From: Trichobilharzia szidati
Lineage: Eukaryota; Platyhelminthes; Trematoda; Strigeidida; Schistosomatidae
Reading direction: 5' to 3'
Assembly: GCA_944472155.2 (NCBI GenBank)
Contig: OX235275.1
Location: forward strand, 29,254,865 to 29,318,864
Length of the DNA stretch: 64,000 nucleotides
Shown: positions 38,825-49,561 of the stretch, in pieces
How positions within the stretch are numbered: the stretch's first letter is position 1
Layout of the letters: every line of letters starts with the position of its first letter
Made by a program: the position numbers and the translations under genes
The notes under the pieces: generated by a model
What the model saw: the letters and a program-made list of their open reading frames with translations, nothing else
Databases searched by the model: none
What the model was told of the DNA's origin: nothing

Positions 38825-39062
38825 TTGATCATATGAGCTACTTCCTCGTGTGGAATATGTATGAGGCACGTAACGAAATCTCACACTGAGTCTCCCTAGT
38901 TGCTGACTGCAGGCTTATTACAATTCATGAATTTCATTTGAGACCTGCAATATACAGTATCTTCAAGGCACTATTCAGGGAGTAGTTATGAGGAGGCCTT
39001 CATAATTTCCTACAAACATGTGCCGCTAATCTGTCGATCGTGAACCTCAATCGAAATGAGAT
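38825..39062 (-). repeat. Inverted terminus, right copy of the foldback element
   Basis: This is the reverse complement of 37,228-37,465. The mirror element in the other palindrome arm occupies about 53,664-55,498. Confidence 0.85.
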
Positions 39063-39112
39063 TATATCCTAAAGGGTATATCACACATAATAAATAGGGT
39101 GCGTTTCAGGCT

Positions 39113-39318
39113 TTCTTATGAATTCAGAAAATACAAGCTTCAATCATTTGGCGACGATGAGTGAGAGCAAAAGCTCATCGACGCTGCAGGATAATCGTGG
39201 CGGCAGTATATACAGAGATATGAATTAGGAATCAAAGGATACTGGTACCTCATCCAGTGACTAGAAGATAACACGATCATCTTGTGACACGATGGTCATC
39301 GGGATGAAACCTGGTAGC
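39113..39318 (-). repeat. Dispersed repeat, left-arm copy
   Basis: This is inverted relative to 25,982-26,205 and to the right-arm copy. It ends against the inverted terminus of the foldback element with about 50 bp between. Confidence 0.8.
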
Positions 39319-39329
39319 GTCAATAGTTT

Positions 39330-40285
39330 TTCTTATATAAGATTATGCTCTAGTATAATTTAGCCCTTCTGTGTCTCCTAGTTTTCTGTGATCCTCTAAA
39401 TTACTTTGGAGAGTGACAAAATCTTCACTGAGATTTTGAGATTCTGCAAAAGTCGACCTCTGTAGCTTCACTACCACTTTTCTAGAAATCAGGCTGAAAA
39501 TCGGATACATTTCCCTTTTCTGACTAAAAATTTTGATGCTTTCAAAGCCAAATGATTTCTTAAACACCAGTAGTAACTTGAATTTCTTACTACTCGTAAT
39601 AATCAGTAGTACTTCCCCAGTTTGTGGAATTTTTCACGCTCTTTCGATAATTTATATCTAACTTAGTATGTCACATATTATAATGTGGGTGTAATTACTG
39701 GCTTTCCAAGGAAATAGGGATAAAATTCCTACTAAATTAATGTCTTGTACAAAAAGTGATTTCATCCGCTTCTTGTAATGGATTAAGAAGAGCTTTCGCA
39801 AGATTATGTGAATTCAGTTATTTTCATGGAGTATTCTTCAAATGCATGTAACCCCAGTAGTCATATGAGGAATAATGAATTTCACATACCTCAGCGTGAG
39901 AAGTCAGTTAAGTGTAATATTGAGTTGAATGTTTACTGGAATAGAGAGGATCCTTATTTTGAAGGCTAACGTATTCAAAATGCAGAAGTAGGATATGAGC
40001 ATCAGTGTAGACATAAATCTATGTAACGTTAGTTTATTAGACATAATACAGCAATAAAAATATCAACTTTTTCATACGACTTCATAACTTATTCACTCGC
40101 GTTATTTTAGTTTATTTCTCCATTTATCGAGAATAGATGTTGCGACAATTTTACAGGAGTTGATTTTGTTGACTGGATGAATGAATATCAGTTGATTGAA
40201 CCGACTCTCTCTTTCCGTCTAATTTTATTACTATTGAATAATTTACCCCACCCAACCCCAATGTATGATAACAAGTAAGTGTATT
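39330..40285. other. Arm DNA, no gene recognised (mirror 52,441-53,400)
   Basis: The only extended frame is a 74-codon ORF at 39,343-39,567 (minus), kept in the mirror arm. It belongs to the dispersed repeat family rather than to a recognisable gene. The rest is AT-rich and featureless. Confidence 0.45.
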
Positions 40286-40608
40286 TTTGATTGAACACTA
40301 GTCAGTAACTAGTGTAATGTGTCTGGTCCTAACTTCGGTGCAGACTGAATTCCATCAGTCATGTTTGCAATGTGGCCACCATGCTAGGTGGCTCGCCATT
40401 ACGGTGCACTGTGAATTGTTGGTACTAGATGGTTGGAGGCAATCGGCCAAAGGAAGCCTTGGACCTAGGTTTCGTGCTAGTTGGCACTCATCAGCAAGGC
40501 GTATCTGCAACCTTGAAGGAACTGATGTCCCTTCTGAGATTCGAACCCGCATCACCCAGTGCTGCAGTCAGAGACGTTACCACTGAGCTATTCAGCATCG
40601 CGAGTAGC
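40286..40608 (-). mobile_element. tRNA-derived SINE with hammerhead ribozyme, left arm (P1)
   Basis: On the minus strand the element starts with a tRNA-like head: A box TAGCTCAGTGG at 40,580-40,590 and B box GGTTCGAATCT at 40,537-40,547, about 32 nt apart. These are internal RNA polymerase III promoter boxes. A hammerhead follows at 40,456-40,500, then a non-tRNA body. This head-plus-ribozyme design is that of the schistosome SM-alpha retroposons. Length (about 320 bp) fits. The ends are approximate, and no poly(A) tail or target duplication was found. Confidence 0.85.
40456..40500 (-). ncRNA. Hammerhead ribozyme, left-arm SINE copy
   Basis: Core and stems are identical to the copy at 52,226-52,270, read on the minus strand: stem I GCCTTG/CAAGGC, CTGATGA, GAAA and cleavage C all intact. 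Confidence 0.9.
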
Positions 40609-41083
40609 TTTTTTTTTTACAAAAACATTTTACTTCCCTCAATTAGTATCTAAAGTGTTTGTGAAAAATACATAACGGTCATAAAGCGTTACTACCATAG
40701 TCAAATTAATGGCATAGAAATTCACTGACTCAGAGATGCTTGTGAATTGAAAAAACAACAGTAACTTCAAATCTTCTTTCTAGCACCTGTACTGCTCTAT
40801 ATTGAGTGAAATGAATCACCTGACAGACAGTGGAGAAAGAGAAGACTGGAAAACACAAGACCTATAAAACGTCTCCAGAAGATCGGAATTTCTCAAACTA
40901 TTTCTGTTTGGTGTCATGTTATTTCAAAGATCTACACAAGAAAAGCAACACATTGATAAACGAAGCAGCAAAGACATGAATTTCAATGGAAATAAAGAAC
41001 ACCATGGCGATAAAGATAACTAACCAACAAAAGAAACAACATTACCAAAAATTATCAAACACTATAGACGTAATAAATTTGAA

Positions 41084-41263
41084 AAAGATGCTTCCTTCAC
41101 TTATCTAGAAGGTATCGTTTCAATTAAAGCTGGCACAGACAAAGATGTCAAAGTAAGCCATGATCAGAAAAGTAAGGGAGACTATCATCAGAGCAAAGAA
41201 CAATATTCAGGACTTCAACGTCGATGTCACACTGATTCTTCCACAAGTGTCAGAGACCGATAA
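41084..41263 (+). pseudogene. RTE reverse transcriptase scrap in block P1
   Basis: The frame reads KDASFTYLEGIV then a GTDKDVK motif, matching the FTYLGSI...GGSDADVK region of flatworm RTE (SR2-like) reverse transcriptases, followed by about 30 weakly similar codons. It is a small, decayed piece, preserved in all four central blocks. Confidence 0.6.
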
Positions 41264-42469
41264 TTTCGTTGTAAATTCGTTCCCAGAAATTATGGTGTTA
41301 AATGTTTATTGACATCTGAATCAGAATATGCACAAAAAGATACTGTTGGTGGAAGCTGGAGTAACCAAGATACGAAAACAAACGAAAAATTAGTAACAAT
41401 GGTACATTGGCAAAAATTTTGTTTCAACAGAATTGAAGATTTGAAGACATACAAAGCTATGATTCTCCAATCAACGCGTATTTCACGCATAAAATAATTA
41501 AATTGAATGCTGATTAACTGTCTACCAACGATATATGAAATGGAAGGTGGAATCATTTTCGTTGGAGAACCATCATGTTAGCTTATTCATCACATATTCA
41601 CACGTTCACATTTAACACCTCTCCAGTGTTAGAATGAATGAGATGGTATTTACTCAAATTTGAGTACTCTCACCATCATCTCTCAATTCATCAGACGCTC
41701 AGACACCCCTATACATACATGTGTTGGTGCTAATGGATTTCTGAGAACATGTTGTATAAGTATTTTGACCTCACCAGAGTGTGCATACAATGTGTTAATT
41801 GTGCTGTCATCGAAATTAAAGCTTTTTAGAATATGGGTCACTCACTCACTCACACACGCTTCGTCTTGATAACGACTGGCCAAGTGTGTTTCAAAATAAT
41901 ACACTATGTTTCACGTTTAACTGAACAGCGTGTTAACGGTCCATGGAACCTGCAAACTCACAAAATTTTAACTGATTGTCATTTAGAATACTTCAATATC
42001 ATGTGTATTCCCTGCTCGCTTACCAGTCAACTCACAAAAAAAGAGAGTAAGGGAGGTTGAGAGTGGAGCTAGTAAACACATCTCATGGAAAAAGACAACT
42101 CTATCTCTACCAACAATTCAAATCACATGAGAATGTAGCTTTCTACCCATTGGGATCGGAAAGACTCCTCAACTGGAGGATAGAAATCGCCGGTGAGTGA
42201 TAAATCTCCCGTCTGTATGGAAACAGAAGTAAGCATGGATACAATTCAGTGTCTGATCCATGTTTGTGACCCGGTGAGGCCACTCGCACTGTACAACATC
42301 TGAGGGGATATGTTCAGAAGTATTTATTACTAATCCGTGAGATCAGATAGCTTGGAAGTGGTTAACCGGATAGTAAGCAGTCGCTTCTGATGTGTATCTT
42401 CAGGGCATTATCTAGTGTCTGGAACAATCTAGATCAGGTTTAAAGCCTTCAGATTATATTCAACATCCA

Positions 42470-42631
42470 TAAATTGTTGGAAGAAGAAACAAAACACTCC
42501 TGTAGTGATTTCTCCAGCATAAATTCAAGGCAGTTAAGCAACATCACTAAGTACACGCACATGGAGGAAAACTGGGACCGAAGTAAATCAGTTTGGAAAG
42601 AGATGCGTATATATTTCTTAGGAAAGAAGCA
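42470..42631 (+). pseudogene. 5' piece of the same RTE relic, cut by the deletion
   Basis: This matches 46,795-46,955 closely (AAACACTCCTGTAGTG, CATGGAGGA...TGGGACCG). It stops at AAGCAA, where the 2.6-kb deletion begins. Confidence 0.75.
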
Positions 42632-43431
42632 AACTATTAAAATATAATTATACTTTAATAGAAGATGATAGCTTTAGCATAAATTTGAAACTGAACATTC
42701 TAGGTAATACTAATAAATGCTGACCTTAGCCTCATCGACTCCTCAAGTACTAGTAGTACTTTGCTTGGTATCATAAGTAAAGCACTGCCATACCTAACGT
42801 AAATGTGTAATTTGTGCACAAAAGAAACTGCTTATCTCTTTATCGGGAGTTCTTTTGAATCATAAATAACATTACCTAATCAGATATGATTATGTTACCT
42901 ATAACTGCAGCTATTCTGGTCTGAAAACACTCTTGCAAATAGACTACATGAATAGCGACTACATCTTATGACAAGCGAGGATGATGGTCATAAGTGAAGA
43001 TGTGAAATGTAGAAGACGCATATAACTACTGTCTGATGGAATCTTTTACTGTATCAAAAGATGCGGGTTTATAATTCATTTCAACGACTGGATATTTGAA
43101 GCGATTATTTGCCTGTGCCTCCTATGATACTGTTTCCGATGGTGTTGGGACGTCATGAAAAATATAACATGAATTTTTGTACAGAGTTGCAAACAGCTGT
43201 CTGTAGAATTCCACCCTCATCTCTTCGTCTGAGTTGTTCAAAGGAGCCTACCTTTTGATATATGTCTTATTACCATCATTCTAAGCTACATATTACTGCC
43301 TTGATCACGTTGAAGTCCCGTATTCATTGCGTGATAATGACAAAATTACGGCCATATTATTAGTGTGGTCGTGTGAGTGACGAGAGTCGACTGTTTACTA
43401 TCAGGTTAACCTTAGAGAGAGAGATCACTTC

Positions 43432-44720
43432 CAAGCTATCTGATCTCACGGATGAGTAATAAATACTTCTGAACATATCCCCTCAGATGTTGTACAGTGC
43501 GAGTGGCCTCACCGGGTCACAAACATGGATCAGACACTGAATTGTATCCACGCTTACTTCTGTTTCCATACAGAGGGGAGATTTATCACTCACCGGCGAT
43601 TTCTATCCTCCAGTTGAGGAGTCTTTCCGATCCCAATGGGTAGAAAGCTACATTCTCATGTGATTTGAATTGTTGGTAGAGATAGAGTTGTCTTTTTCCA
43701 TGAGATGTGTTTACTAGCTCCACTCTCAACCTCCCTTACTCTCTTTTTTTGTGAGTTGACTGGTAAGCGAGCAGGGAATACACATGATATTGAAGTATTC
43801 TAAATGACAATCAGTTAAAATTTTGTGAGTTTGCAGGTTCCATGGACCGTTAACACGCTGTTCAGTTAAACGTGAAACATAGTGTATTATTTTGAAACAC
43901 ACTTGGCCAGTCGTTATCAAGACGAAGCGTGTGTGAGTGAGTGAGTGACCCATATTCTAAAAAGCTTTAATTTCGATGACAGCACAATTAACACATTGTA
44001 TGCACACTCTGGTGAGGTCAAAATACTTATACAACATGTTCTCAGAAATCCATTAGCACCAACACATGTATGTATAGGGGTGTCTGAGCGTCTGATGAAT
44101 TGAGAGATGATGGTGAGAGTACTCAAATTTGAGTAAATACCATCTCATTCATTCTAACACTGGAGAGGTGTTAAATGTGAACGTGTGAATATGTGATGAA
44201 TAAGCTAACATGATGGTTCTCCAACGAAAATGATTCCACCTTCCATTTCATATATCGTTGGTAGACAGTTAATCAGCATTCAATTTAATTATTTTATGCG
44301 TGAAATACGCGTTGATTGGAGAATCATAGCTTTGTATGTCTTCAAATCTTCAATTCTGTTGAAACAAAATTTTTGCCAATGTACCATTGTTACTAATTTT
44401 TCGTTTGTTTTCGTATCTTGGTTACTCCAGCTTCCACCAACAGTATCTTTTTGTGCATATTCTGATTCAGATGTCAATAAACATTTAACACCATAATTTC
44501 TGGGAACGAATTTACAACGAAATTATCGGTCTCTGACACTTGTGGAAGAATCAGTGTGACATCGACGTTGAAGTCCTGAATATTGTTCTTTGCTCTGATG
44601 ATAGTCTCCCATACTTTTCTGATCATGGCTTACTTTGACATCTTTGTCTGTGCCAGCTTTAGTTGAAACGATACCTTCTAGATAAGTGAAGGAAGCATCT
44701 TTTTTCAAATTTATTACGTC
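43432..44720 (-). repeat. Inverted block P2
   Basis: This is the reverse complement of 41,066-42,370 and a direct copy of 50,360-51,658. With 42,637-43,431 added, the direct match to 49,562-51,658 is about 2.1 kb and looks above 98% identical by eye. Confidence 0.9.
44523..44708 (-). pseudogene. RTE reverse transcriptase scrap in block P2
   Basis: This is the inverted copy of 41,084-41,263 with minor changes (VSTKAGTDKDVK). Confidence 0.6.
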
Positions 44721-44919
44721 TGTGAATTGTTGGTACTAGATGGTTGGAGGCAATCGGCCAAAGGAAGCCTTGGACCTAGGTTTCGTGCTAGTTGGCACTC
44801 ATCAGCAAGGCGTATCTGCAACCTTGAAGGAACTGATGTCCCTTCTGAGATTCGAACCCGCATCACCCAGTGCTGCAGTCAGAGACGTTACCACTGAGCT
44901 ATTCAGCATCGCGACTAGC
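44720..44919 (-). mobile_element. Truncated SINE with hammerhead at the P2/P3 junction
   Basis: This is the same SINE as 40,286-40,608 but cut at 44,720, where the tandem-duplication junction falls. The tRNA head (A box 44,891-44,901, B box 44,848-44,858) and the hammerhead (44,767-44,811) are intact. The 3' body beyond TGTGAATTG is lost. Confidence 0.85.
44767..44811 (-). ncRNA. Hammerhead ribozyme, truncated SINE copy
   Basis: This is the third intact copy, on the minus strand, at an offset of 4,311 bp from the left-arm copy. It lies inside the SINE fragment next to the duplication junction. Confidence 0.9.
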
Positions 44920-45394
44920 TTTTTTTTTTACAAAAACATTTTACTTCCCTCAATTAGTATCTAAAGTGTTTGTGAAAAATACATAACGGTCATAAAGCGT
45001 TACTACCATAGTCAAATTAATGGCATAGAAATTCACTGACTCAGAGATGCTTGTGAATTGAAAAAACAACAGTAACTTCAAATCTTCTTTCTAGCACCTG
45101 TACTGCTCTATATTGAGTGAAATGAATCACCTGACAGACAGTGGAGAAAGAGAAGACTGGAAAACACAAGACCTATAAAACGTCTCCAGAAGATCGGAAT
45201 TTCTCAAACTATTTCTGTTTGGTGTCATGTTATTTCAAAGATCTACACAAGAAAAGCAACACATTGATAAACGAAGCAGCAAAGACATGAATTTCAATGG
45301 AAATAAAGAACACCATGGCGATAAAGATAACTAACCAACAAAAGAAACAACATTACCAAAAATTATCAAACACTATAGACGTAATAAATTTGAA

Positions 45395-45574
45395 AAAGAT
45401 GCTTCCTTCACTTATCTAGAAGGTATCGTTTCAATTAAAGCTGGCACAGACAAAGATGTCAAAGTAAGCCATGATCAGAAAAGTAAGGGAGACTATCATC
45501 AGAGCAAAGAACAATATTCAGGACTTCAACGTCGATGTCACACTGATTCTTCCACAAGTGTCAGAGACCGATAA
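45395..45574 (+). pseudogene. RTE reverse transcriptase scrap in block P3
   Basis: This is the direct copy of 41,084-41,263 at offset 4,311. Confidence 0.6.
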
Positions 45575-46779
45575 TTTCGTTGTAAATTCGTTCCCAGAAA
45601 TTATGGTGTTAAATGTTTATTGACATCTGAATCAGAATATGCACAAAAAGATACTGTTGGTGGAAGCTGGAGTAACCAAGATACGAAAACAAACGAAAAA
45701 TTAGTAACAATGGTACATTGGCAAAAATTTTGTTTCAACAGAATTGAAGATTTGAAGACATACAAAGCTATGATTCTCCAATCAACGCGTATTTCACGCA
45801 TAAAATAATTAAATTGAATGCTGATTAACTGTCTACCAACGATATATGAAATGGAAGGTGGAATCATTTTCGTTGGAGAACCATCATGTTAGCTTATTCA
45901 TCACATATTCACACGTTCACATTTAACACCTCTCCAGTGTTAGAATGAATGAGATGGTATTTACTCAAATTTGAGTACTCTCACCATCATCTCTCAATTC
46001 ATCAGACGCTCAGACACCCCTATACATACATGTGTTGGTGCTAATGGATTTCTGAGAACATGTTGTATAAGTATTTTGACCTCACCAGAGTGTGCATACA
46101 ATGTGTTAATTGTGCTGTCATCGAAATTAAAGCTTTTTAGAATATGGGTCACTCACTCACTCACACACGCTTCGTCTTGATAACGACTGGCCAAGTGTGT
46201 TTCAAAATAATACACTATGTTTCACGTTTAACTGAACAGCGTGTTAACGGTCCATGGAACCTGCAAACTCACAAAATTTTAACTGATTGTCATTTAGAAT
46301 ACTTCAATATCATGTGTATTCCCTGCTCGCTTACCAGTCAACTCACAAAAAAAGAGAGTAAGGGAGGTTGAGAGTGGAGCTAGTAAACTCATCTCATGGA
46401 AAAAGACAACTATCTCTATCAACAATTCAAATCACATGAGAATGTAGCTTTCTACCCATTGGAATCGGAAAGACTCCTCAACTGGAGGATAGAAATCGCC
46501 GGTGAGTGATAAATCTCCCCTCTGTATGGAAACAGAAGTAAGCATGGATACAATTCAGTGTCTGATCCATGTTTGTGACCCGGTGAGGCCACTCGCACTG
46601 TACAACATCTGAGGGGATATGTTCAGAAGTATTTATTACTGAATCCGTGTGATCAGATAGCTTGGAAGTGATCTCTCTCTAAGGTTAACCGGATAGTAAG
46701 CAGTCGGCTCTAATGTGTTACTTTAGGCCATTATCTAGTGTCTGGAACAATCTAGATCAGGTTTAAAGCCTTCAGATTA

Positions 46780-48190
46780 TATTCAATATCCATAAATTGT
46801 TGAAAGAAGAAACAAAACACTCCTGTAGTGATTTCTCCAGCATAAATTCAAGACAGTTAAGCAACATCACTGAGCACACGCACATGGAGGAACACTGGGA
46901 CCGAAGTAAATCAGTTTGGAAAGAGATGCGTATAGATTTCTTAGGAAAGAAGCAAGAAGACAAAGAATGTCTCTCTACAGATACTTTAAAATTGAAGGAT
47001 GAGAGTAGGATGAAGAAGCAGTAGATGATTTAATCCACAGGTGAACAACGGAAGGAGGAGCTAAGTTCAACCTAGAGTGTGCTGAACAATGGAGTGAACA
47101 CGCCAGCTAGGAAAGACTTAAAAGTGCCTTCACGAAGAGGTGACAACCACGGTATTAGAAGTCATAGGTATGAGAGACTTCAAGAAGTCCTATGAAATCA
47201 CTATTCCATGAGACTTTAAAACGCACGAGGCCTGTGAAACTCAGCATAGACGAAAGAGTGGAAATGGTGAGATGACTAATTAGAAGGACTCTTAAGTCTA
47301 CTATCAGCTATAAACCACCCATATATGCTGTCATATGTCACAGAACTAACAGCCAGTGAAAACCGCCTGACAAAATAAAATTTTGGAAGACATTAATGCT
47401 TTGAAAACCGGGAAGGTATCAGGTTCACATTGTGTCCGCATAGAAACACTTGAAAGAGACCACGAGGACCCAGTCGAAATGCTGACACCACTATTGTAGA
47501 AGATTTGAAAGAAACAAGAAGTAGGCACCTGAGGAATGAAAGAAGAACTATCGTGTTAGACTGACAAGGAAGAGAGAAATAAATTTATGAGTGATGATGG
47601 GGTATGAAAAAATATTAAGTTCCAATGTCCTAAGAAATAGAACTGATGCTCAGAACTGAAAATGTCACCCTTAATAGAATGGGTTCGAATTAATCAATTC
47701 GTTGGCAGATCAAGCCTCAGCAGAACCTACAGTGGCAGCCAACCATCCACCTCAAATTTCGTGACTTTGAAAGGCCTTCGAAGTAATTCGCAGATGCTTC
47801 AACATTATGGAGTGTAGAGTCACAAATATTTATAAACTTCATTCACGAGCCAAATGGCTACTCCAGATCCTAAATAATTCCCAGCGAAATAACCATGGAA
47901 GCGAATAGAAAAGGAGGGAGGAGTAAGATAATGCTGCCTAATAATACCGATCAACTTCCGAAGTATGATGAACTGGACAGACCGTAGAAGTTGAGAAGAG
48001 GGGCACATGTTGGACTAACAAAAAGATCGTAGAATACATGGGTTCCACCGGCCATGTATGTTTCAGGTCGCACAAACTCGAAGAGAAAAGCAGCAACTTG
48101 TCAAGTGAGACACCGGAGACGGTATTTTGAGTTGAAGATATAGAAGACTGATGTAATGGAGATACTCGACTGAAAACAGAAGCACCAGTC
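46780..48190 (+). pseudogene. Decayed RTE (SR2-like) LINE body
   Basis: The frame 46,797-47,024 includes EEHWDRSKSVWKE, FLGKK and DTLKLKDESRMKK, matching the endonuclease-RT linker of flatworm RTE elements. At about 47,380-47,500 the residues ILEDINALKTGKVSG...ETLERD match the RT entry region (IxxIKSGKAAGPDxIPxE). At about 47,745-47,800 FRDFERP matches the FxDYEKAFD region with the catalytic Asp context eroded. Stops and frameshifts are everywhere, so the copy is long dead. The order of motifs on one strand supports a single element. Confidence 0.6.
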
Positions 48191-48657
48191 ACCGTTAAAG
48201 GAGAAATCTAAAGAATTTTGTTTCTTTCTCACCTACCTGACCTCGGAGGCATCCTTTTTTAAAAACAGAGAGCACGGATAAAACTTTTGAAATCAGAATC
48301 GGGAATGTGAGGCAGATGCCTATTTCTCCGGGAGAAATTAGTGAAGATATTCACAGTAGTTAATAAAAAGAAAAAGATTCAAACTTCTGAAACTAGTATG
48401 AAATCAATCTGTCAGTCAGTTAGTACTCGTACGTGATTCCCAGAAATGACGTGTGATATCAGAAGCACTTCCGACAGGCTGCTGCAGATTTTCATCATTA
48501 GATGCGTTTTTTTTGATTCTGTTGGTAAGATGGTTAGAAATTATAATTAACAAGTAACTCTGGGGATGAATCAGCCAACAATCCATTGCCTTATAAATAT
48601 GCCAAAGGTAATGAAAATGAGCTGGACATATTCTGAATAGACTGACATTGAAGTAAC

Positions 48658-49383
48658 ATGAAAAAGCAGAGTCTAGACTGGAAGCCGAGAGGGAGAAGAC
48701 GGGTTGAGTTTTCTAGAATGATAGGGTGGAGTCAGCGTGAGGAGAAGTGTAAAGAAATAAACGTCCTATTCAAGATGCTACTCGAAAACAACTACCCAAA
48801 ACAATTTATAAAAGATAATATAAAAAAGAAAAAAAAGAGGGTAAAACCGGAGAATAACAAGATGGAAGAATGCAAAAAAACAGTCACAATACCATATAAA
48901 AATGGTACATCAGAGGCAATTCAAAGAAACCTCAAAAGTATCGGCATTCACACAGCTTTTAAACCGACAAATCTAATCAAAAATAAAATAAATCAACTGA
49001 AAGATCCCATAAAAAGGATGGATAAAAACAACTTGATTTATAAAATATCTTGTGCTGACTGTCCGACTAAATATGTGGGGCAAACGTCCAGATCACTCAA
49101 AATAAGAGTGAATGAACATAAACGCCTAACCAAAGGTCAACCAACAGGAACACAAGCCTACAAAAATCTTGAAAAAAATTCATCGATAGCTGCACATGCA
49201 TGGGACAAAAACCACAATATCGATTGGGACAATGTGTGTATTCTAAAAACTAACATGAACAAATGGAAAGAAAGACTTATAACAGAATCGATATTCATTA
49301 AAGTCACACCGGATACATGTAACAAGGGTGACTCAGTACAACTATCATCAACTTGGAATATAATTCTGGATACAAAAACATGA
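48658..49383 (+). CDS. Penelope-like GIY-YIG endonuclease, 241 codons, RT missing
   Basis: Residues 40-51 (MLLENNYPKQFI) and 74-82 (KTVTIPYKN) match the linker between RT and endonuclease in Penelope-like elements. The GIY-YIG domain follows: LIYKI (Y128), the zinc pair C132/C135, YVGQT (Y139), R150, EH (H154), H180-x5-H186 and the late E210 in KERLITES. All expected catalytic and metal-binding positions are present and no stop interrupts the domain. The first 25 or so codons look like fortuitous upstream sequence, and no RT is readable before 48,658. This is therefore a 5'-truncated copy, not a working element. It is a different lineage from the arm-located Penelope-like relics, judging by residue differences. 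It lies in the unique centre and is absent from tandem duplicate 1. Confidence 0.85.
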   Translation: MKKQSLDWKPRGRRRVEFSRMIGWSQREEKCKEINVLFKMLLENNYPKQFIKDNIKKKKKRVKPENNKMEECKKTVTIPYKNGTSEAIQRNLKSIGIHTAFKPTNLIKNKINQLKDPIKRMDKNNLIYKISCADCPTKYVGQTSRSLKIRVNEHKRLTKGQPTGTQAYKNLEKNSSIAAHAWDKNHNIDWDNVCILKTNMNKWKERLITESIFIKVTPDTCNKGDSVQLSSTWNIILDTKT

Positions 49384-49561
49384 ATGAACTTGGAATACAA
49401 CTCAAATACAAAAAAAAATATATGAATGAGCAAAAATAATGAACTATATATACGAGTACAAATCATAAATGTGTGAATCAAACAATTCCAACACTGGTGT
49501 GAACACGGGCAGTAATTTTGCTCGAAATATTACCAATAACAAAACTTATCATTGTGTGTAA
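49384..49561. other. Downstream tail of the central Penelope-like fragment
   Basis: AT-rich sequence follows the stop. I looked for a hammerhead like the one in the arm copies and saw no CTGATGA/GAAA pair. The segment ends where the duplicate spacer (AAACTATTAAAAT) resumes. Confidence 0.4.

Larger units (their letters stand above)
37228..39062. mobile_element. 1.8-kb foldback or DNA-transposon-like element, left arm
   Basis: Inverted termini of about 238 bp (37,228-37,465 and 38,825-39,062) flank about 1.36 kb. The interior holds an unrecognised open stretch (37,807-38,043) and an RTE scrap (38,575-38,760). The outermost bases are ATCTCATTTCG on each side, and I see no clear target-site duplication. 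Without a transposase it is best called a non-autonomous or decayed element. A local inverted segmental duplication is the alternative. Confidence 0.6.
28730..42390 (+). repeat. Left arm of a large palindrome
   Basis: Base 28,730 pairs with base 64,000, and matched features keep a near-constant coordinate sum (92,730 at the outer edge, about 92,715 near the centre). The arm is therefore almost collinear with the right arm. It contains, in order: repeat family R copy a, a LINE, repeat family R copy b, a Penelope-like relic (minus strand), a foldback element, a dispersed repeat, a SINE, and central block P1. By eye the arms differ by a few percent, including small indels. The outer boundary cannot be placed because the right arm runs off the window. 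Confidence 0.95.
40409..44719. repeat. Central tandem duplicate 1 (blocks P1 and P2), with 2.6-kb deletion
   Basis: P1 (40,409-42,390, plus) faces P2 (43,432-44,720, an inverted copy of 41,066-42,370). The 1-kb stretch between them corresponds to the P3-P4 spacer but lacks 46,956-49,561. The deletion joint at about 42,631 shares AA with both parents. Since the RTE relic reads smoothly across that point in the other duplicate (46,955), this copy is the derived one. Confidence 0.85.

Noticed and set aside
40537..40608. Functional tRNA gene
   Set aside because: A and B boxes are present, but a convincing acceptor stem and anticodon arm are not, and the sequence continues into a ribozyme. It is a SINE head.
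41309..41497. 62-codon and overlapping 88-codon ORFs repeated in blocks P1-P4
   Set aside because: Their exact repetition follows from recent duplication of the blocks, not from selection. Opposite-strand frames overlap and neither has a domain.
49384..49561. Hammerhead after the central Penelope-like ORF
   Set aside because: GCTCGAAATATT offers a GAAA-like box, but there is no CTGATGA-type box or stem II upstream.
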